DNA of 64,000 nt from an uncultured Roseobacter sp. GTDB lineage: Bacteria; Pseudomonadota; Alphaproteobacteria; Rhodobacterales; Rhodobacteraceae. The notes beneath the pieces are model-generated. The model saw only the letters and a list, made by a program, of their open reading frames with translations. It ran no database searches and was not told the origin of the DNA. Where the stretch lies: positions 372,001-436,000 of the forward strand of contig NZ_CANLQB010000003.1 in NCBI RefSeq assembly GCF_947493125.1, written 5' to 3'. A program made the position numbers and the translations under genes. Positions within the stretch are counted from its first letter, which is position 1, and every line of letters begins with the position of its first letter. This document shows positions 43,374 through 52,811 of this stretch, in pieces.

Positions 43374-44786
43374 ATGACAGACACGCCCGCCGCTCCTGAC
43401 GCCACCACCTCCAACCAGATGTGGGGCGGGCGCTTTGCCGCCGGTCCGGATGCGATCATGGAGGCGATCAACGCCTCCATCGGCTTCGACAAACGGATGG
43501 CGGCGCAGGACATTGCCGGCTCGCGTGCGCATGCCGCGATGCTGGGCGCAACCGGCATTTTGCAAGCTAGCGATGTCGAGGCCATCCGGAAAGGCCTGCT
43601 CACAGTCTTGTCAGAAATCGAGGAGGGACGGTTCGCCTTCTCGACGGCACTCGAAGACATTCACATGAACGTCGAGGCGCGGTTGAAGGAGATCATCGGC
43701 GAGCCCGCCGGGCGGCTGCACACAGGTCGCAGCCGCAACGACCAGGTCGCCACCGATTTCAAGCTCTGGGTACGCGATCAGTTGGATGCTGCCGAAGGCG
43801 GGCTGCTGGCGCTGATCAGCGCGCTGCTCGATCAGGCCGAGGCGGGGGCGGATTGGGTAATGCCCGGCTTTACCCATCTGCAGACGGCACAGCCGGTCAC
43901 CTGGGGTCATCACATGATGGCATATGTCGAGATGTTTGGGCGTGATCTCAGCCGCATGCGCGATGCGCGGGCCCGCATGAATACGTCGCCCCTCGGTGCA
44001 GCGGCGCTCGCCGGGACATCCTTCCCCATCGATCGGGAGATGACGGCCAAGGCACTGGGGTTCGATGCTCCCGCGGCCAACTCGCTGGACGCCGTGAGCG
44101 ACCGCGATTTCGCGCTGGAGTTTCTCGGTGCCGCCAGCATCTGCGCCGTGCATCTCAGCCGCTTTGCCGAGGAACTGGTGATCTGGTCATCGGCCCAGTT
44201 CCGCTTCGTGACCCTATCTGATCGGTTCTCCACGGGTTCGTCGATCATGCCGCAGAAGAAGAATCCGGATGCCGCCGAGCTCATCCGGGCCAAGGTGGGC
44301 CGGATCTTCGGCGCCAACACGGCGCTGATGATGGTGATGAAGGGCCTGCCGCTGACCTATTCGAAGGATATGCAAGAGGACAAGGAACAGGTCTTCGATG
44401 CCGCCGATACCCTGATGCTCGCGCTTGCGGCAATGACGGGGATGGTGTCGGACATGACCGCAAACCGAAGCAGCCTCGCCGCGGCGGCAGGGTCGGGCTT
44501 CTCCACGGCAACCGATCTTGCGGACTGGCTGGTGCGGGTGCTGGGGCTCCCGTTCCGCGAGGCCCATCACATCACTGGGCGGCTTGTCGCGCGGGCCGAG
44601 CAGAAGGGGTGCGATTTGCCTGACCTCACGCTTGAGGATATGACTGAGGTTCATGCGGGCATCACGGCCGAGGTTTTCGACGTGCTTGGGGTGGAAAACT
44701 CCGTCAGAAGTCGTACCTCTTATGGAGGCACGGCGCCCGTACAGGTCCGGTCACAGATCGCTCGCTGGAAGGAGATGATCGCATGA
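43374..44786 (+). CDS. argH: Argininosuccinate lyase
   Basis: This 470-residue fumarase/aspartase-superfamily enzyme cleaves argininosuccinate to arginine and fumarate. Motifs are MWGGRF at the start, [34 protein letters not shown], and the superfamily signature [18 protein letters not shown] with the catalytic serine. The length is normal. The ATG at 43374 is preceded by GAAGGG. It is followed with a 4-base overlap by a small lipoprotein gene, then a second lipoprotein and lysA, a cluster often seen in this group. Confidence 0.95.
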   Translation: MTDTPAAPDATTSNQMWGGRFAAGPDAIMEAINASIGFDKRMAAQDIAGSRAHAAMLGATGILQASDVEAIRKGLLTVLSEIEEGRFAFSTALEDIHMNVEARLKEIIGEPAGRLHTGRSRNDQVATDFKLWVRDQLDAAEGGLLALISALLDQAEAGADWVMPGFTHLQTAQPVTWGHHMMAYVEMFGRDLSRMRDARARMNTSPLGAAALAGTSFPIDREMTAKALGFDAPAANSLDAVSDRDFALEFLGAASICAVHLSRFAEELVIWSSAQFRFVTLSDRFSTGSSIMPQKKNPDAAELIRAKVGRIFGANTALMMVMKGLPLTYSKDMQEDKEQVFDAADTLMLALAAMTGMVSDMTANRSSLAAAAGSGFSTATDLADWLVRVLGLPFREAHHITGRLVARAEQKGCDLPDLTLEDMTEVHAGITAEVFDVLGVENSVRSRTSYGGTAPVQVRSQIARWKEMIA

Positions 44787-44956
44787 AACGCCTGATTTTC
44801 GCCGCTGGTCTGGGGCTTTTGGCCGGATGCGGTGCAGACGGAGAGCCGGTGACCCCGCAGATCAACGGCGGTGTAACCATCAACAACAACGGTATTCATC
44901 CCAGTGCCTCCGTGGGTCTGGGCAAGGGGCCGCTTTCGATCTGGCTCGGGCTGTGA
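44783..44956 (+). CDS. Small lipoprotein (57 residues)
   Basis: The ATG at 44783 overlaps the argH stop by four bases and follows GGAAGGAG. The peptide [17 protein letters not shown] is a type II signal sequence with lipobox LAGC (Cys16), so the mature product is a roughly 42-residue lipid-anchored peptide, [15 protein letters not shown]... It ends in [11 protein letters not shown]. It has the size of the entericidin/LPP20 class but no closer match is evident. Its coupling to argH suggests co-expression rather than a functional link. Confidence 0.75.
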   Translation: MKRLIFAAGLGLLAGCGADGEPVTPQINGGVTINNNGIHPSASVGLGKGPLSIWLGL

Positions 44957-45102
44957 TGCGGAGTGTCCTGCTCGCGGGATGTGTGCTGGCGCTGGCCGCA
45001 TGTACCGGGCCGATTCCGGCGCCCGAACCGGAGCGCGCCGAGCCCGAGGCCGGGATCCGGCTCTCAGGCTATGCCACCATCGGATACATCAAGGGGCGCT
45101 GA
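44956..45102 (+). CDS. Small lipoprotein (48 residues)
   Basis: It starts at ATG 44956, overlapping the stop of the preceding lipoprotein gene (TGATG). [16 protein letters not shown] has a lipobox LAAC. The mature part is short, proline- and acid-rich (TGPIPAPEPERAEPEAG), and ends in LSGYATIGYIKGR. It belongs to the small argininosuccinate-lyase-associated lipoproteins common in this group. Function is unknown. The pair of adjacent mini-lipoproteins is easily missed by gene finders. Confidence 0.7.
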   Translation: MRSVLLAGCVLALAACTGPIPAPEPERAEPEAGIRLSGYATIGYIKGR

Positions 45103-45105
45103 ACG

Positions 45106-45420
45106 GTGTCGATGCGACTGATTTGGCTCGTGCTTGCCATTTGGGGCACCATCCACCCGATGAGCTACTTTTTGCAGTGGTTCAACGAGAACGGCTATAA
45201 CCTGATGGCCATGGTCGATGCCTGGCACGCAAATGCCGCGACCAGCGGGCTTGTGTGGGATCTCACCGTCGCCGCCGTGACGCTGACCATCTGGGTGATT
45301 GTGGAGTGCGTGCAGAAACGCCTGTGGCTCGGGCTGCTGGCGATACCCGCCACCTTCGGTATCGGTGTCAGCTGCGGGCTGCCGCTCTATCTATATTTGC
45401 GATCGAGGCCAACTGCCTAG
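45106..45420 (+). CDS. DUF2834-type small membrane protein
   Basis: About 104 residues from GTG 45106 (ATG 45112 would drop two). There are two to three hydrophobic segments: IWLVLAIWGTIHPMSYFLQWF, then LTVAAVTLTIWVIVECV, and WLGLLAIPATFGIGVSCGLPLYLYL. The pattern and length match DUF2834 inner membrane proteins, whose function is unknown. It lies between the lipoproteins and lysA and is likely cotranscribed with argH. No catalytic residues stand out. Confidence 0.75.
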   Translation: MSMRLIWLVLAIWGTIHPMSYFLQWFNENGYNLMAMVDAWHANAATSGLVWDLTVAAVTLTIWVIVECVQKRLWLGLLAIPATFGIGVSCGLPLYLYLRSRPTA

Positions 45421-45577
45421 ACGGTCACGTCCCCCGCGCAGATGCGTCTGCATGTCAGACAGCGCGCCGCAATGGCGGCGACCATCCTCTTTCGACAAAT
45501 GATCGCAGCACCGATCAGAAGATTGCCTCGGCGCGCGGGTCTGCTATGAGGCGGAGACGGCCAATCAGGGGCACCGA

Positions 45578-46843
45578 ATGGATCACTTTCTCTACCGCAA
45601 TGGCGCATTGCACGCCGAAGACGTTCCCGTTGCGGAGATCGCCGCAGCGGTCGGCACACCGTTTTATGTCTACTCCACCGCCACTCTGCTGCGGCACTTC
45701 CAGCTGTTCGATGACGCGCTGGAGGGGCTCGACCATCTCGTCTGCTATGCCATGAAGGCGGCCAGTAACCAGGCCATCCTGGCAACGCTCGCACAGGCCG
45801 GCGCGGGCATGGATGTGGTATCGGGTGGCGAATACATGCGTGCGAAAGCCGCAGGTGTGCCGGGCGACAAGATCGTCTTCTCCGGTGTCGGCAAAACCGC
45901 CGCCGAAATCCGCCTCGCGCTCGAAGGGGGTATCCGCCAGTTCAATGTCGAGTCCGAACCGGAGATGGAGGTGCTGAACGCCACCGCTCTGGCCATGGGC
46001 AAGATCGCTCCGATCACCATTCGCGTGAACCCGGATGTCGATGCGAAGACCCATGCCAAGATCGCAACCGGCAAATCCGAAAACAAGTTCGGCATCCCGA
46101 TTTCGCGAGCGCGGGAGGTCTATGCGCTGGCGGCTTCCATGGACGGGCTGGACGTCATCGGCATCGACGTGCACATCGGCAGCCAGCTGACCGATCTGGC
46201 GCCCTTTGAACTGGCCTACCAGAAGGTGGCCGAGCTGACAGAGCAACTGCGTGCCGACGGGCATGACATCCGCCGCCTCGATCTGGGCGGTGGCCTCGGC
46301 ATCCCCTATGCGCGTGACAACCAGGCGCCTCCCTTGCCGTTGGACTACGGCGCGATGATCAAGCGCACGCTTGGTCATCTGGGGTGTGAGATCGAGATCG
46401 AACCGGGCCGACTGATCGCTGGAAACGCGGGGCTCATGGTGTCCGAAGTGATCTACGTGAAGTCCGGCGAAGACCGCGACTTCCTGATCATCGACGGCGC
46501 GATGAACGACCTGATCCGCCCCGCCATGTACGAGGCCTATCACGACATCATCCCGGTGGTCGAACCTGCGCCGGGCGCCGAGCCTGCCACCTTCGATATC
46601 GTGGGTCCGGTCTGCGAAACCGGCGATACATTCGCGCGCGGGCGACAGATGCCGGCTGTGGCCGCCGGTGACCTGGTTGCCTTCCGCTCGGCCGGTGCAT
46701 ATGGCGCGGTGATGAGCAGTGAGTACAATTCCCGACCCCTGATCCCCGAGGTTCTGGTGAATGAGGATCAATTTGCGGTTATTCGCCGACGTCCGACCTT
46801 TGACGAAATGATAAAACGAGATACCATTCCAGAATGGCTTTGA
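45578..46843 (+). CDS. lysA: Diaminopimelate decarboxylase
   Basis: This 421-residue PLP enzyme of the alanine-racemase-fold decarboxylase family makes lysine from meso-diaminopimelate. The PLP lysine is Lys60 in YAMKAASN. HIGSQLTDLAPFELAYQK, LDLGGGLGIPY and EPGRLIAGNAG provide phosphate-binding and substrate motifs. The C-terminal GPVCETGDTFARGR holds the conserved cysteine from the second subunit. It is preceded by CAGGGG. The 157 bases upstream of it hold no gene. Confidence 0.95.
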   Translation: MDHFLYRNGALHAEDVPVAEIAAAVGTPFYVYSTATLLRHFQLFDDALEGLDHLVCYAMKAASNQAILATLAQAGAGMDVVSGGEYMRAKAAGVPGDKIVFSGVGKTAAEIRLALEGGIRQFNVESEPEMEVLNATALAMGKIAPITIRVNPDVDAKTHAKIATGKSENKFGIPISRAREVYALAASMDGLDVIGIDVHIGSQLTDLAPFELAYQKVAELTEQLRADGHDIRRLDLGGGLGIPYARDNQAPPLPLDYGAMIKRTLGHLGCEIEIEPGRLIAGNAGLMVSEVIYVKSGEDRDFLIIDGAMNDLIRPAMYEAYHDIIPVVEPAPGAEPATFDIVGPVCETGDTFARGRQMPAVAAGDLVAFRSAGAYGAVMSSEYNSRPLIPEVLVNEDQFAVIRRRPTFDEMIKRDTIPEWL

Positions 46844-46883
46844 TCCCGTATCCCCGGGGTCATGGACCAGCGGAGACGAAGCG

Positions 46884-49472
46884 ATGGCGTCATTTTCCCG
46901 GCAAGACGCGAGCCATAGCCTGAAAACGGTGCGCTGGCCCCTGCGGCTGACGTGGCTGGGGATGGTTGCGGAGGCGCTCGTGCAAAGCCTCTGGCCGCTG
47001 TTGACCGTCTGCCTCTTGGTGCTGGCCGCGCTGATGCTGGGCCTGCAGGATGCGATCTCCGTCGAACTTGTCTGGGCACTGGCCGTGGCGGCCGGCCTTG
47101 GGCTGCTGGGCACGCTGGGCTATGCGTTCAAGCGGTTCCGGCTGCCGAGCCGGACGGCTGCCATAGCCCGGCTTGACGCCAGCATGTCTGGGCGTCCCCT
47201 GCAGGCGCTGCTCGACACCCAAACCATCGGCGCACAGGATGCGGCCTCGGCCGCCGTCTGGCGTGCGCATCAGACACGGATGGCAGAGCGCGCCGCTGCA
47301 GCCGAGCCTGTGCCCGCCGATCTGCGCGTCTCCGACCGCGACCCCTATGCCCTGCGCTACATTGCCGTGCTGGTGTTCGGCATCGCACTGCTCTTCGGTT
47401 CGATCTGGCGCGTGGGCTCGGTGGCCGAGATGACACCGGGGGGCGGCGGGCTTGCGTCCGGCCCGATCTGGGAAGGCTGGGCGGAAAGCCCCCGGTACAC
47501 AGGGCGCCCGACGATCTATCTCAACGACATTCCGGACGGCCGGCTTCAGGTGCCGGTCGGCAGCCTGATCACCTTGCGGCTCTATGGCGAGATCGGAGCG
47601 CTGACCCTGTCGGAAACCGTCTCGGGCCGGACGGATGTGCCACCCGCCTCCGACCCGGCGCAGGACTTCACCGTCGTCCAGAATGGCACCGTAACGATCA
47701 GCGGTCCCGGAGGGCGCAGCTGGCAGGTCGAAGTAATCGCCGACGCCCCGCCCGAGATTGCCGTGCTTGAAGATCCCTCCGCGTCGGCATTCGGTGAGAT
47801 GACATTGCCCTTCGAGGCGCGCGATGACTACGGCGTGGAAGCAGGCGAAGCGCGGTTTTCGCTTGATCTGGCCTCTGTCACCCGCCAGCACGGGCTTACC
47901 ATCGCTCCGGAAACGCGCCCCGATCTTGTGGTGCCGCTGCCCACGCCTATCGCGGGGAATCGCCGTGAGTTCGAAGAAAACCTGATCGAGGATTTTTCCG
48001 AGCACCCCTGGGCCAACCTGCCGGTGCAGGTGCGTCTGTCCGCGCTGGATGGGGCCGAACAGGAGTATGAGACCGAGCCGCGCGCGATGGTTCTGCCCGG
48101 ACGTCGCTTCTTCGATCCTGTCGCGGCCGCCGTCATCGAACAGCGCCGGGATCTGCTGTGGTCCCGGGCGAACAGCGGTCGCATCAGCCAGATCCTGCGT
48201 GCCACCGCCTATGTGCCGGAGGATCTCTTCCGCAAGGAGGTCGACGCGCTGCGCCTGCGCAAGGTGATCCGGCAGCTTGAGACGTTTGCCACCTATGGCC
48301 TGACAGACGAGATGCAGGACGATCTGGCGGCTGAGATGTGGGATCTCGCGATCATTCTCGAAGAGGGCGATCTGGCCGATGCTGCGGAGCGCCTACGCCG
48401 CGCGCAGGAGCGGCTGAACGAGGCCATCGAGAACGGTGCCTCGGATGAGGAGATCGCCGAGCTGATGCGCGAGCTGCGCCGCGCCACCGAAGACTACTTG
48501 CAGCAGATGATGCGTCAGGCGGAGCGGCAACAGCAGCAGAACGACGAGAACAACTTCGAAGCGCCGAACCAGGATTCCATGATGATGACGCAGGACGACC
48601 TGCAGCGCATGATGGACCGGATTCAGGAGCTGATGGAACAAGGCCGCATGGCCGAGGCGCAACAGGCGCTGCAGGAACTTCAACAGCTGATGGAAAACAT
48701 GCAGATGGCGCAAGGCCAGCAGGGCCAGGGCAGTCAGAGCCCTGGTGAGCAGGCGATGGAAGGCCTGTCCGAAACCTTGCGTGAACAGCAGGGCCTGTCC
48801 GATCAGGCTTTCCGCGATCTGCAAGAACAGTTCAACCCCGGTGCGCAGGCGGGCGAAAGCCAGGACAACGAAGGCCGTAATGGCGGCCAGGGCCGCGGAC
48901 AAAGCCATGAAGGCCAGTCCGGTCAGGGTGAGGCCGAGGGCGATGGCAGCGCGGAGGGCCAAAATCCGGGCTCCGAAGGCTCCATTGCCGACCGGCAGCG
49001 TGCGCTGCGCGATGAACTGCGGCGGCAGCAGGGAAATCTGCCGGGCGCCGGCACACCCGGCGGTGACGCCGCCCGCGACGCGCTCGACCGGGCAGGGCGC
49101 GCCATGGATGATGCTGAAGAGGCGCTGCGCAACGATGATCTGGCCGGTGCCATTGACGATCAGGGTCAGGCCATGGAGGCGCTGCGCGAAGGCATGCGCG
49201 CGCTCGGAGAGATGATGGCAGAGCAACAGCAGAACCAGCAGCCGGGGCAGGGCTCGCAACCCTCGGACCGCCAGGCCGAAAACCGCGATCCGCTGGGCCG
49301 TGAGTCGGGCAACACGGGCCCCGATGGCGATACCGGGCCGCTGGCGCTGAACGATGAGGATGCCTATGGCCGGGCCCGCGAACTGCTCGATGAAATCCGC
49401 CGCCGGTCCGGTGAAACCGCGCGCCCGGAAGAAGAGCGCAACTACCTCAAACGCCTTCTCGACCGGTTCTGA
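46884..49472 (+). CDS. TIGR02302-family membrane protein with low-complexity C-terminal half
   Basis: The 862-residue protein has two N-terminal membrane segments (LWPLLTVCLLVLAALMLGL and LGLLGTLGYAF) and a third after residue 150 (AVLVFGIALLFGS). A folded beta-rich region follows (to about 420). From about residue 480 comes a very long glutamine/glycine/acidic tail containing coiled-coil stretches (RQAERQQQQNDENN) and QGQGSQSPGEQ-like repeats. This is the DUF4175/TIGR02302 arrangement of alphaproteobacteria. The conserved C-terminal end is DEDAYGRARELLDEIRRRSGE...NYLKRLLDRF. Function is unknown. It follows lysA closely, as in relatives. Confidence 0.88.
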   Translation: MASFSRQDASHSLKTVRWPLRLTWLGMVAEALVQSLWPLLTVCLLVLAALMLGLQDAISVELVWALAVAAGLGLLGTLGYAFKRFRLPSRTAAIARLDASMSGRPLQALLDTQTIGAQDAASAAVWRAHQTRMAERAAAAEPVPADLRVSDRDPYALRYIAVLVFGIALLFGSIWRVGSVAEMTPGGGGLASGPIWEGWAESPRYTGRPTIYLNDIPDGRLQVPVGSLITLRLYGEIGALTLSETVSGRTDVPPASDPAQDFTVVQNGTVTISGPGGRSWQVEVIADAPPEIAVLEDPSASAFGEMTLPFEARDDYGVEAGEARFSLDLASVTRQHGLTIAPETRPDLVVPLPTPIAGNRREFEENLIEDFSEHPWANLPVQVRLSALDGAEQEYETEPRAMVLPGRRFFDPVAAAVIEQRRDLLWSRANSGRISQILRATAYVPEDLFRKEVDALRLRKVIRQLETFATYGLTDEMQDDLAAEMWDLAIILEEGDLADAAERLRRAQERLNEAIENGASDEEIAELMRELRRATEDYLQQMMRQAERQQQQNDENNFEAPNQDSMMMTQDDLQRMMDRIQELMEQGRMAEAQQALQELQQLMENMQMAQGQQGQGSQSPGEQAMEGLSETLREQQGLSDQAFRDLQEQFNPGAQAGESQDNEGRNGGQGRGQSHEGQSGQGEAEGDGSAEGQNPGSEGSIADRQRALRDELRRQQGNLPGAGTPGGDAARDALDRAGRAMDDAEEALRNDDLAGAIDDQGQAMEALREGMRALGEMMAEQQQNQQPGQGSQPSDRQAENRDPLGRESGNTGPDGDTGPLALNDEDAYGRARELLDEIRRRSGETARPEEERNYLKRLLDRF

Positions 49473-49478
49473 TCAGGC

Positions 49479-50336
49479 TCACTGGGCGCTGCTGTCCGCG
49501 GCCGGGTCGAACCAGGCGAGAAGGCTCTGAACCTGGCCATCCAGCCACACGCGCCACTGGTCGATCATGCCGACATAGGTGCTGAGCCATGGGTCCACCT
49601 GCGGCACCGCTTCGGCGATCTGCGGTGCAAAGGCGTAGGCGAGCGAAAGCAGGGCGACCAGCACCACCATCACCAAAAAACCACGCCCAAAGCTGCGACG
49701 CTCGCGCGCTTCGACTTGTGCGGTTTGCCCCGGATCTTCGGTGGGTGAGCGATCGCTGTTCGACCGCAGGGTCGAGTTGATCTCGGCAATGTCGGGAAGC
49801 ATGTCACGCCGCGAGTCCGAAACCGCGGTGGTCTCCGTCACCGGACCCGAAGGATCCTCGCCCCGCATCCGGGCCATGCGGTCGCGGCTCTCATGGGCGC
49901 GGCGGCGCGCCTCATCGCTTCCGCCACTCTCGTCCAGTCCGAGGTCGGGCTGGCTCTCCACTGCGCCGCCCGTCGCTTCGTTTTGGCGGGCCTGTTTCTC
50001 CAGTTCCGCCTCTTCGCGAAGCACGTCGATGACAGCCTGATCAAGCGGTCGGCGCGGTAGAGGGTTGGGCGCCTCGTCCGCGTCCTCCTCTGAGTCGCTC
50101 TCGGGGTCAGGTTGTGATGTCTTTTTCCTGTCCGGCGCCGTCTTCGCATCGGGGTCGGAGGTTGCGGTGCGATCAGCAGACACATCCACGTCGTCCTCCG
50201 GCGCCGTCTCGGCGTCCGGGTGGGCCTGGAACCAGGTCTGTTCGCAATTCGAGCACTGTACCTCCCGGCCGTCGGGGGGCATGACATCGTCGGGCACTTC
50301 GTATTGCGCGCCACAATTCGGACAGATCAGGCGCAT
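49479..50336 (-). CDS. Zinc-ribbon (MJ0042) protein with one membrane helix
   Basis: The 285-residue protein starts with two CxxC pairs (ICPNCGAQY and VQCSNCEQTW, residues about 4-28), the MJ0042 zinc ribbon common at the start of alphaproteobacterial membrane proteins. A long acidic, disordered stretch follows, then a single transmembrane helix around residue 230 (FLVMVVLVALLSLAYAFAP) and a short periplasmic C-terminus ending LAWFDPAADSSAQ. ATG 50336 was chosen because it begins directly with the zinc ribbon. It is convergent with TIGR02302 and divergent from ftsE. Such proteins are sometimes linked to cell division; this is an inference from position. Confidence 0.82.
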   Translation of the reverse strand: MRLICPNCGAQYEVPDDVMPPDGREVQCSNCEQTWFQAHPDAETAPEDDVDVSADRTATSDPDAKTAPDRKKTSQPDPESDSEEDADEAPNPLPRRPLDQAVIDVLREEAELEKQARQNEATGGAVESQPDLGLDESGGSDEARRRAHESRDRMARMRGEDPSGPVTETTAVSDSRRDMLPDIAEINSTLRSNSDRSPTEDPGQTAQVEARERRSFGRGFLVMVVLVALLSLAYAFAPQIAEAVPQVDPWLSTYVGMIDQWRVWLDGQVQSLLAWFDPAADSSAQ

Positions 50337-50491
50337 GGCGGGTCCTGCTTCATAACTACCCCATATTTTTCCCCGCACCATATTGACATCATTGTCGTGC
50401 GAAAAGCGTTAACTGCGCGCTGACCCGCCATGTCGTGCATTGAAACCGGGCCAGCGTTGAGGCACAAAAGCGCCACAAAAAGGGGGGCAGC

Positions 50492-51169
50492 GTGATCGAG
50501 CTCAACAATGTCGCCTACAGCTATGGTGGCGGCGCATTACTGTCGGACATCTCGCTGCAATTGGCGCCCGGCTCGTTTTACTTTCTCACCGGACCGTCCG
50601 GTGCCGGAAAGACCACACTTCTGAAACTCTGCTACGGTGCGCTGCAGCCGACTTCGGGCGAGGTCACGCTCTTCGGGGACGACGTCGCCGGGTTGGCGCG
50701 GGACGACATCGCTGTACTGCGGCGCCGGATGGGCGTGGTTCATCAGGACTGCAGTTTTCTCGATCATCTCAGCGTGACGGAGAATATCGCATTGCCGCTC
50801 AGGGTCTCCGGACGTCAAAGCAAGGCGGCGCAGGAGGATCTGACAGAGCTGATGGCCTGGGTCGGGTTGACCCACCGGGCAGAGGCGCTTCCGCCGGAGC
50901 TTTCTGGTGGTGAGCGTCAGCGTGCCGCACTGGCGCGGGCCGTCATCATGTCGCCCGATGTCGTGCTCGCAGATGAGCCCACCGGGAATGTCGATTGGGA
51001 GATGTCCCAGCGCCTGCTGCGCCTGCTGGTCGAACTCAACAAGATGGGCAAGACGGTGCTGATCGCAACACATGATCTCAGCCTGATCCGCGCCGCCAAG
51101 AGCCAAGTGCAGGCGCGTGTGCTGCGGATCGCCAATCGGCAGGTCCAACTTGCCGGAGCGGATCTGTGA
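50492..51169 (+). CDS. ftsE: Cell division ABC transporter ATP-binding protein FtsE
   Basis: The 225-residue ATPase has Walker A GPSGAGKTT, signature LSGGERQRAALARAVI and Walker B VVLADEPTGNVD, the last being characteristic of FtsE. With FtsX it forms the complex that activates cell-wall hydrolases at the division site. The start is GTG 50492 with AAGGGGGG upstream. It overlaps ftsX by four bases and the partner overlaps plsC, giving a compact ftsE-ftsX-plsC-flavoprotein operon. Confidence 0.92.
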   Translation: MIELNNVAYSYGGGALLSDISLQLAPGSFYFLTGPSGAGKTTLLKLCYGALQPTSGEVTLFGDDVAGLARDDIAVLRRRMGVVHQDCSFLDHLSVTENIALPLRVSGRQSKAAQEDLTELMAWVGLTHRAEALPPELSGGERQRAALARAVIMSPDVVLADEPTGNVDWEMSQRLLRLLVELNKMGKTVLIATHDLSLIRAAKSQVQARVLRIANRQVQLAGADL

Positions 51170-52071
51170 AGCTGGTGCGGGCCGACGTCAAACGCTTTGT
51201 GCTGGGCGACCGGCAGGCGGATCGGGTGGTTCCCCGCTCCGGGTTCACCGCTCAGCTTACCGTTTTTGCTGCCGCAGCGATGGCGTTCCTGGCGGTTTTC
51301 GCCATGGCCCTGTCGCTTGCGGCGGGGCGGCTGGCGACACGTTGGGGCGATGAGCTGGCCCAGTCGTCCACAATCCGGATCGTGGCACCACTCGATCAGC
51401 GTGCGGCGCAGACAGAGGCGGCCTTGGGCATTCTGGAAACAACAGCCGGTGTCGCATTTGCGCGCGCCCTCAGCGCCTCGGAACAGCAGGCGTTGCTGGC
51501 GCCGTGGTTCGGAGCCGAACTCGATCTTCAGACCTTGCCTGTCCCGCAATTGATTGAAGTCATTGAGGAAGACAGTGGCTTTGACGCCGCCGGTCTGCGC
51601 CTGCGACTGGCCGCCGAGGTTCCCGGAGCGATCCTCGATGATCACAGCCGCTGGCGCGCGCCGCTCGTTGATGCGGCCAACCGGCTGCGCTTGCTGGGCT
51701 GGCTGTCGGCCGTGCTTCTTGGAGCAAGTGTTGCGGCCATGGTGACCCTTGCCGCTCATGCAGCCCTCGCAGCCAACGCGCAGGTGATCGCCGTTTTGCG
51801 TCTGGTGGGTGCGACAGACCGCTATATCGCGCAGGCCTTCATTCGCCGGTTCACGCTGCGGGCCTTCGGCGGCGCGCTGGTTGGTTCCGTTGTTGCGATG
51901 GCTGTCGTGGCCTTTCTGCCCGATGCGTCGGACACCGCCGGGTTTCTGACCGGCCTGAGTTTCCAAGGCTGGCACTGGTTCCTGCCTTTCCTGATCCCGC
52001 TGCTCTGCGCGGCGGTGGCCTTCGTCGCGACACGTGCCGCGGCGGGCCGAACGTTGAAAAGGCTTGCCTGA
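51166..52071 (+). CDS. ftsX: Cell division protein FtsX
   Basis: The 301-residue membrane protein has an N-terminal cytoplasmic segment, a first helix (LTVFAAAAMAFLAVFAMALSLAAG), a periplasmic loop of about 110 residues and three further helices (LGWLSAVLLGASVAAMVTLAAHA, ALVGSVVAMAVVAFL and FLIPLLCAAVAFVAT). This is the FtsX topology, with the MacB-like C-terminal core. Translation starts at GTG 51166 overlapping ftsE, and the stop overlaps the plsC start. The sequence is less conserved than FtsE, as usual. Confidence 0.88.
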   Translation: MKLVRADVKRFVLGDRQADRVVPRSGFTAQLTVFAAAAMAFLAVFAMALSLAAGRLATRWGDELAQSSTIRIVAPLDQRAAQTEAALGILETTAGVAFARALSASEQQALLAPWFGAELDLQTLPVPQLIEVIEEDSGFDAAGLRLRLAAEVPGAILDDHSRWRAPLVDAANRLRLLGWLSAVLLGASVAAMVTLAAHAALAANAQVIAVLRLVGATDRYIAQAFIRRFTLRAFGGALVGSVVAMAVVAFLPDASDTAGFLTGLSFQGWHWFLPFLIPLLCAAVAFVATRAAAGRTLKRLA

Positions 52072-52811
52072 TGCTGCAGTACACTCGCTCCGTGTTCTTC
52101 ATCGTCCAGATGTATGTGGCCATGCCGGTTTTCGGTCTTGTCTTCGCGCCCTGGGCGCTCTTCAGTCGCCGTGGCGCCTTTGCGGCCTGCAAATCCTATT
52201 CACGCTACGTCTTCTGGACAGCGCGCTGGATGGTCGGTCTGCGCTGTGAGGTGCGGGGGACGGTGCCGCAGGGCGAGGCCCTGATTGCGGCGAAGCACCA
52301 GTCTTTCCTCGATATCATGATGATCTTCACGGCTCTGCCGGCGGCGAAGTTCATCATGAAAAAGGAAATCCTGATGACGCCGATCATTGGACAATACGCC
52401 CGCAAACTCGGGTGTGTCCCGGTGGATCGGGGCAAGCGCGGTGCCGCCATTGAAAGGATGGTCGCGGATGTCAACGCCGGGCGCGCCGAGCCCGGGCAGC
52501 TGATCATCTACTCGCAGGGCACTCGCGTCGCGCCAGGTGCAAAGCTGCCGTACAAGATCGGCACGGCTGTGCTCTACGAGCAACTCGATCAGCCGTGCGT
52601 GCCGGTTGCGACCAATGTGGGCGTGCTCTGGCCGAAACGCGGCCTGTTGCGCAAACCGGGGGTGGCGGTGGTGGAGTTCCTGCCGGCCATTCCGCCAGGG
52701 CTGGATCGGGATGCGTTCATGACGCAGCTCGAGGCCGCGGTCGAGCTGAGCTCGGATTCCTTGATGGCAGAAGCGGGTTTTGACTATGACGAACAAAGAC
52801 CAGGCGATTGA
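52071..52811 (+). CDS. plsC: 1-acyl-sn-glycerol-3-phosphate acyltransferase
   Basis: This 246-residue acyltransferase has a membrane-anchoring N-terminus. The HX4D catalytic motif appears as KHQSFLDIMM, the glycerophosphate-binding region as GCVPVDRGKRGAA, and the third block as LIIYSQGTRVAPGAKLPYKIGTA. It converts lysophosphatidate to phosphatidate in the inner membrane. The start codon overlaps the ftsX stop (TGATG). It ends within the start region of the flavoprotein gene (26-base overlap). Confidence 0.92.
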   Translation: MLQYTRSVFFIVQMYVAMPVFGLVFAPWALFSRRGAFAACKSYSRYVFWTARWMVGLRCEVRGTVPQGEALIAAKHQSFLDIMMIFTALPAAKFIMKKEILMTPIIGQYARKLGCVPVDRGKRGAAIERMVADVNAGRAEPGQLIIYSQGTRVAPGAKLPYKIGTAVLYEQLDQPCVPVATNVGVLWPKRGLLRKPGVAVVEFLPAIPPGLDRDAFMTQLEAAVELSSDSLMAEAGFDYDEQRPGD

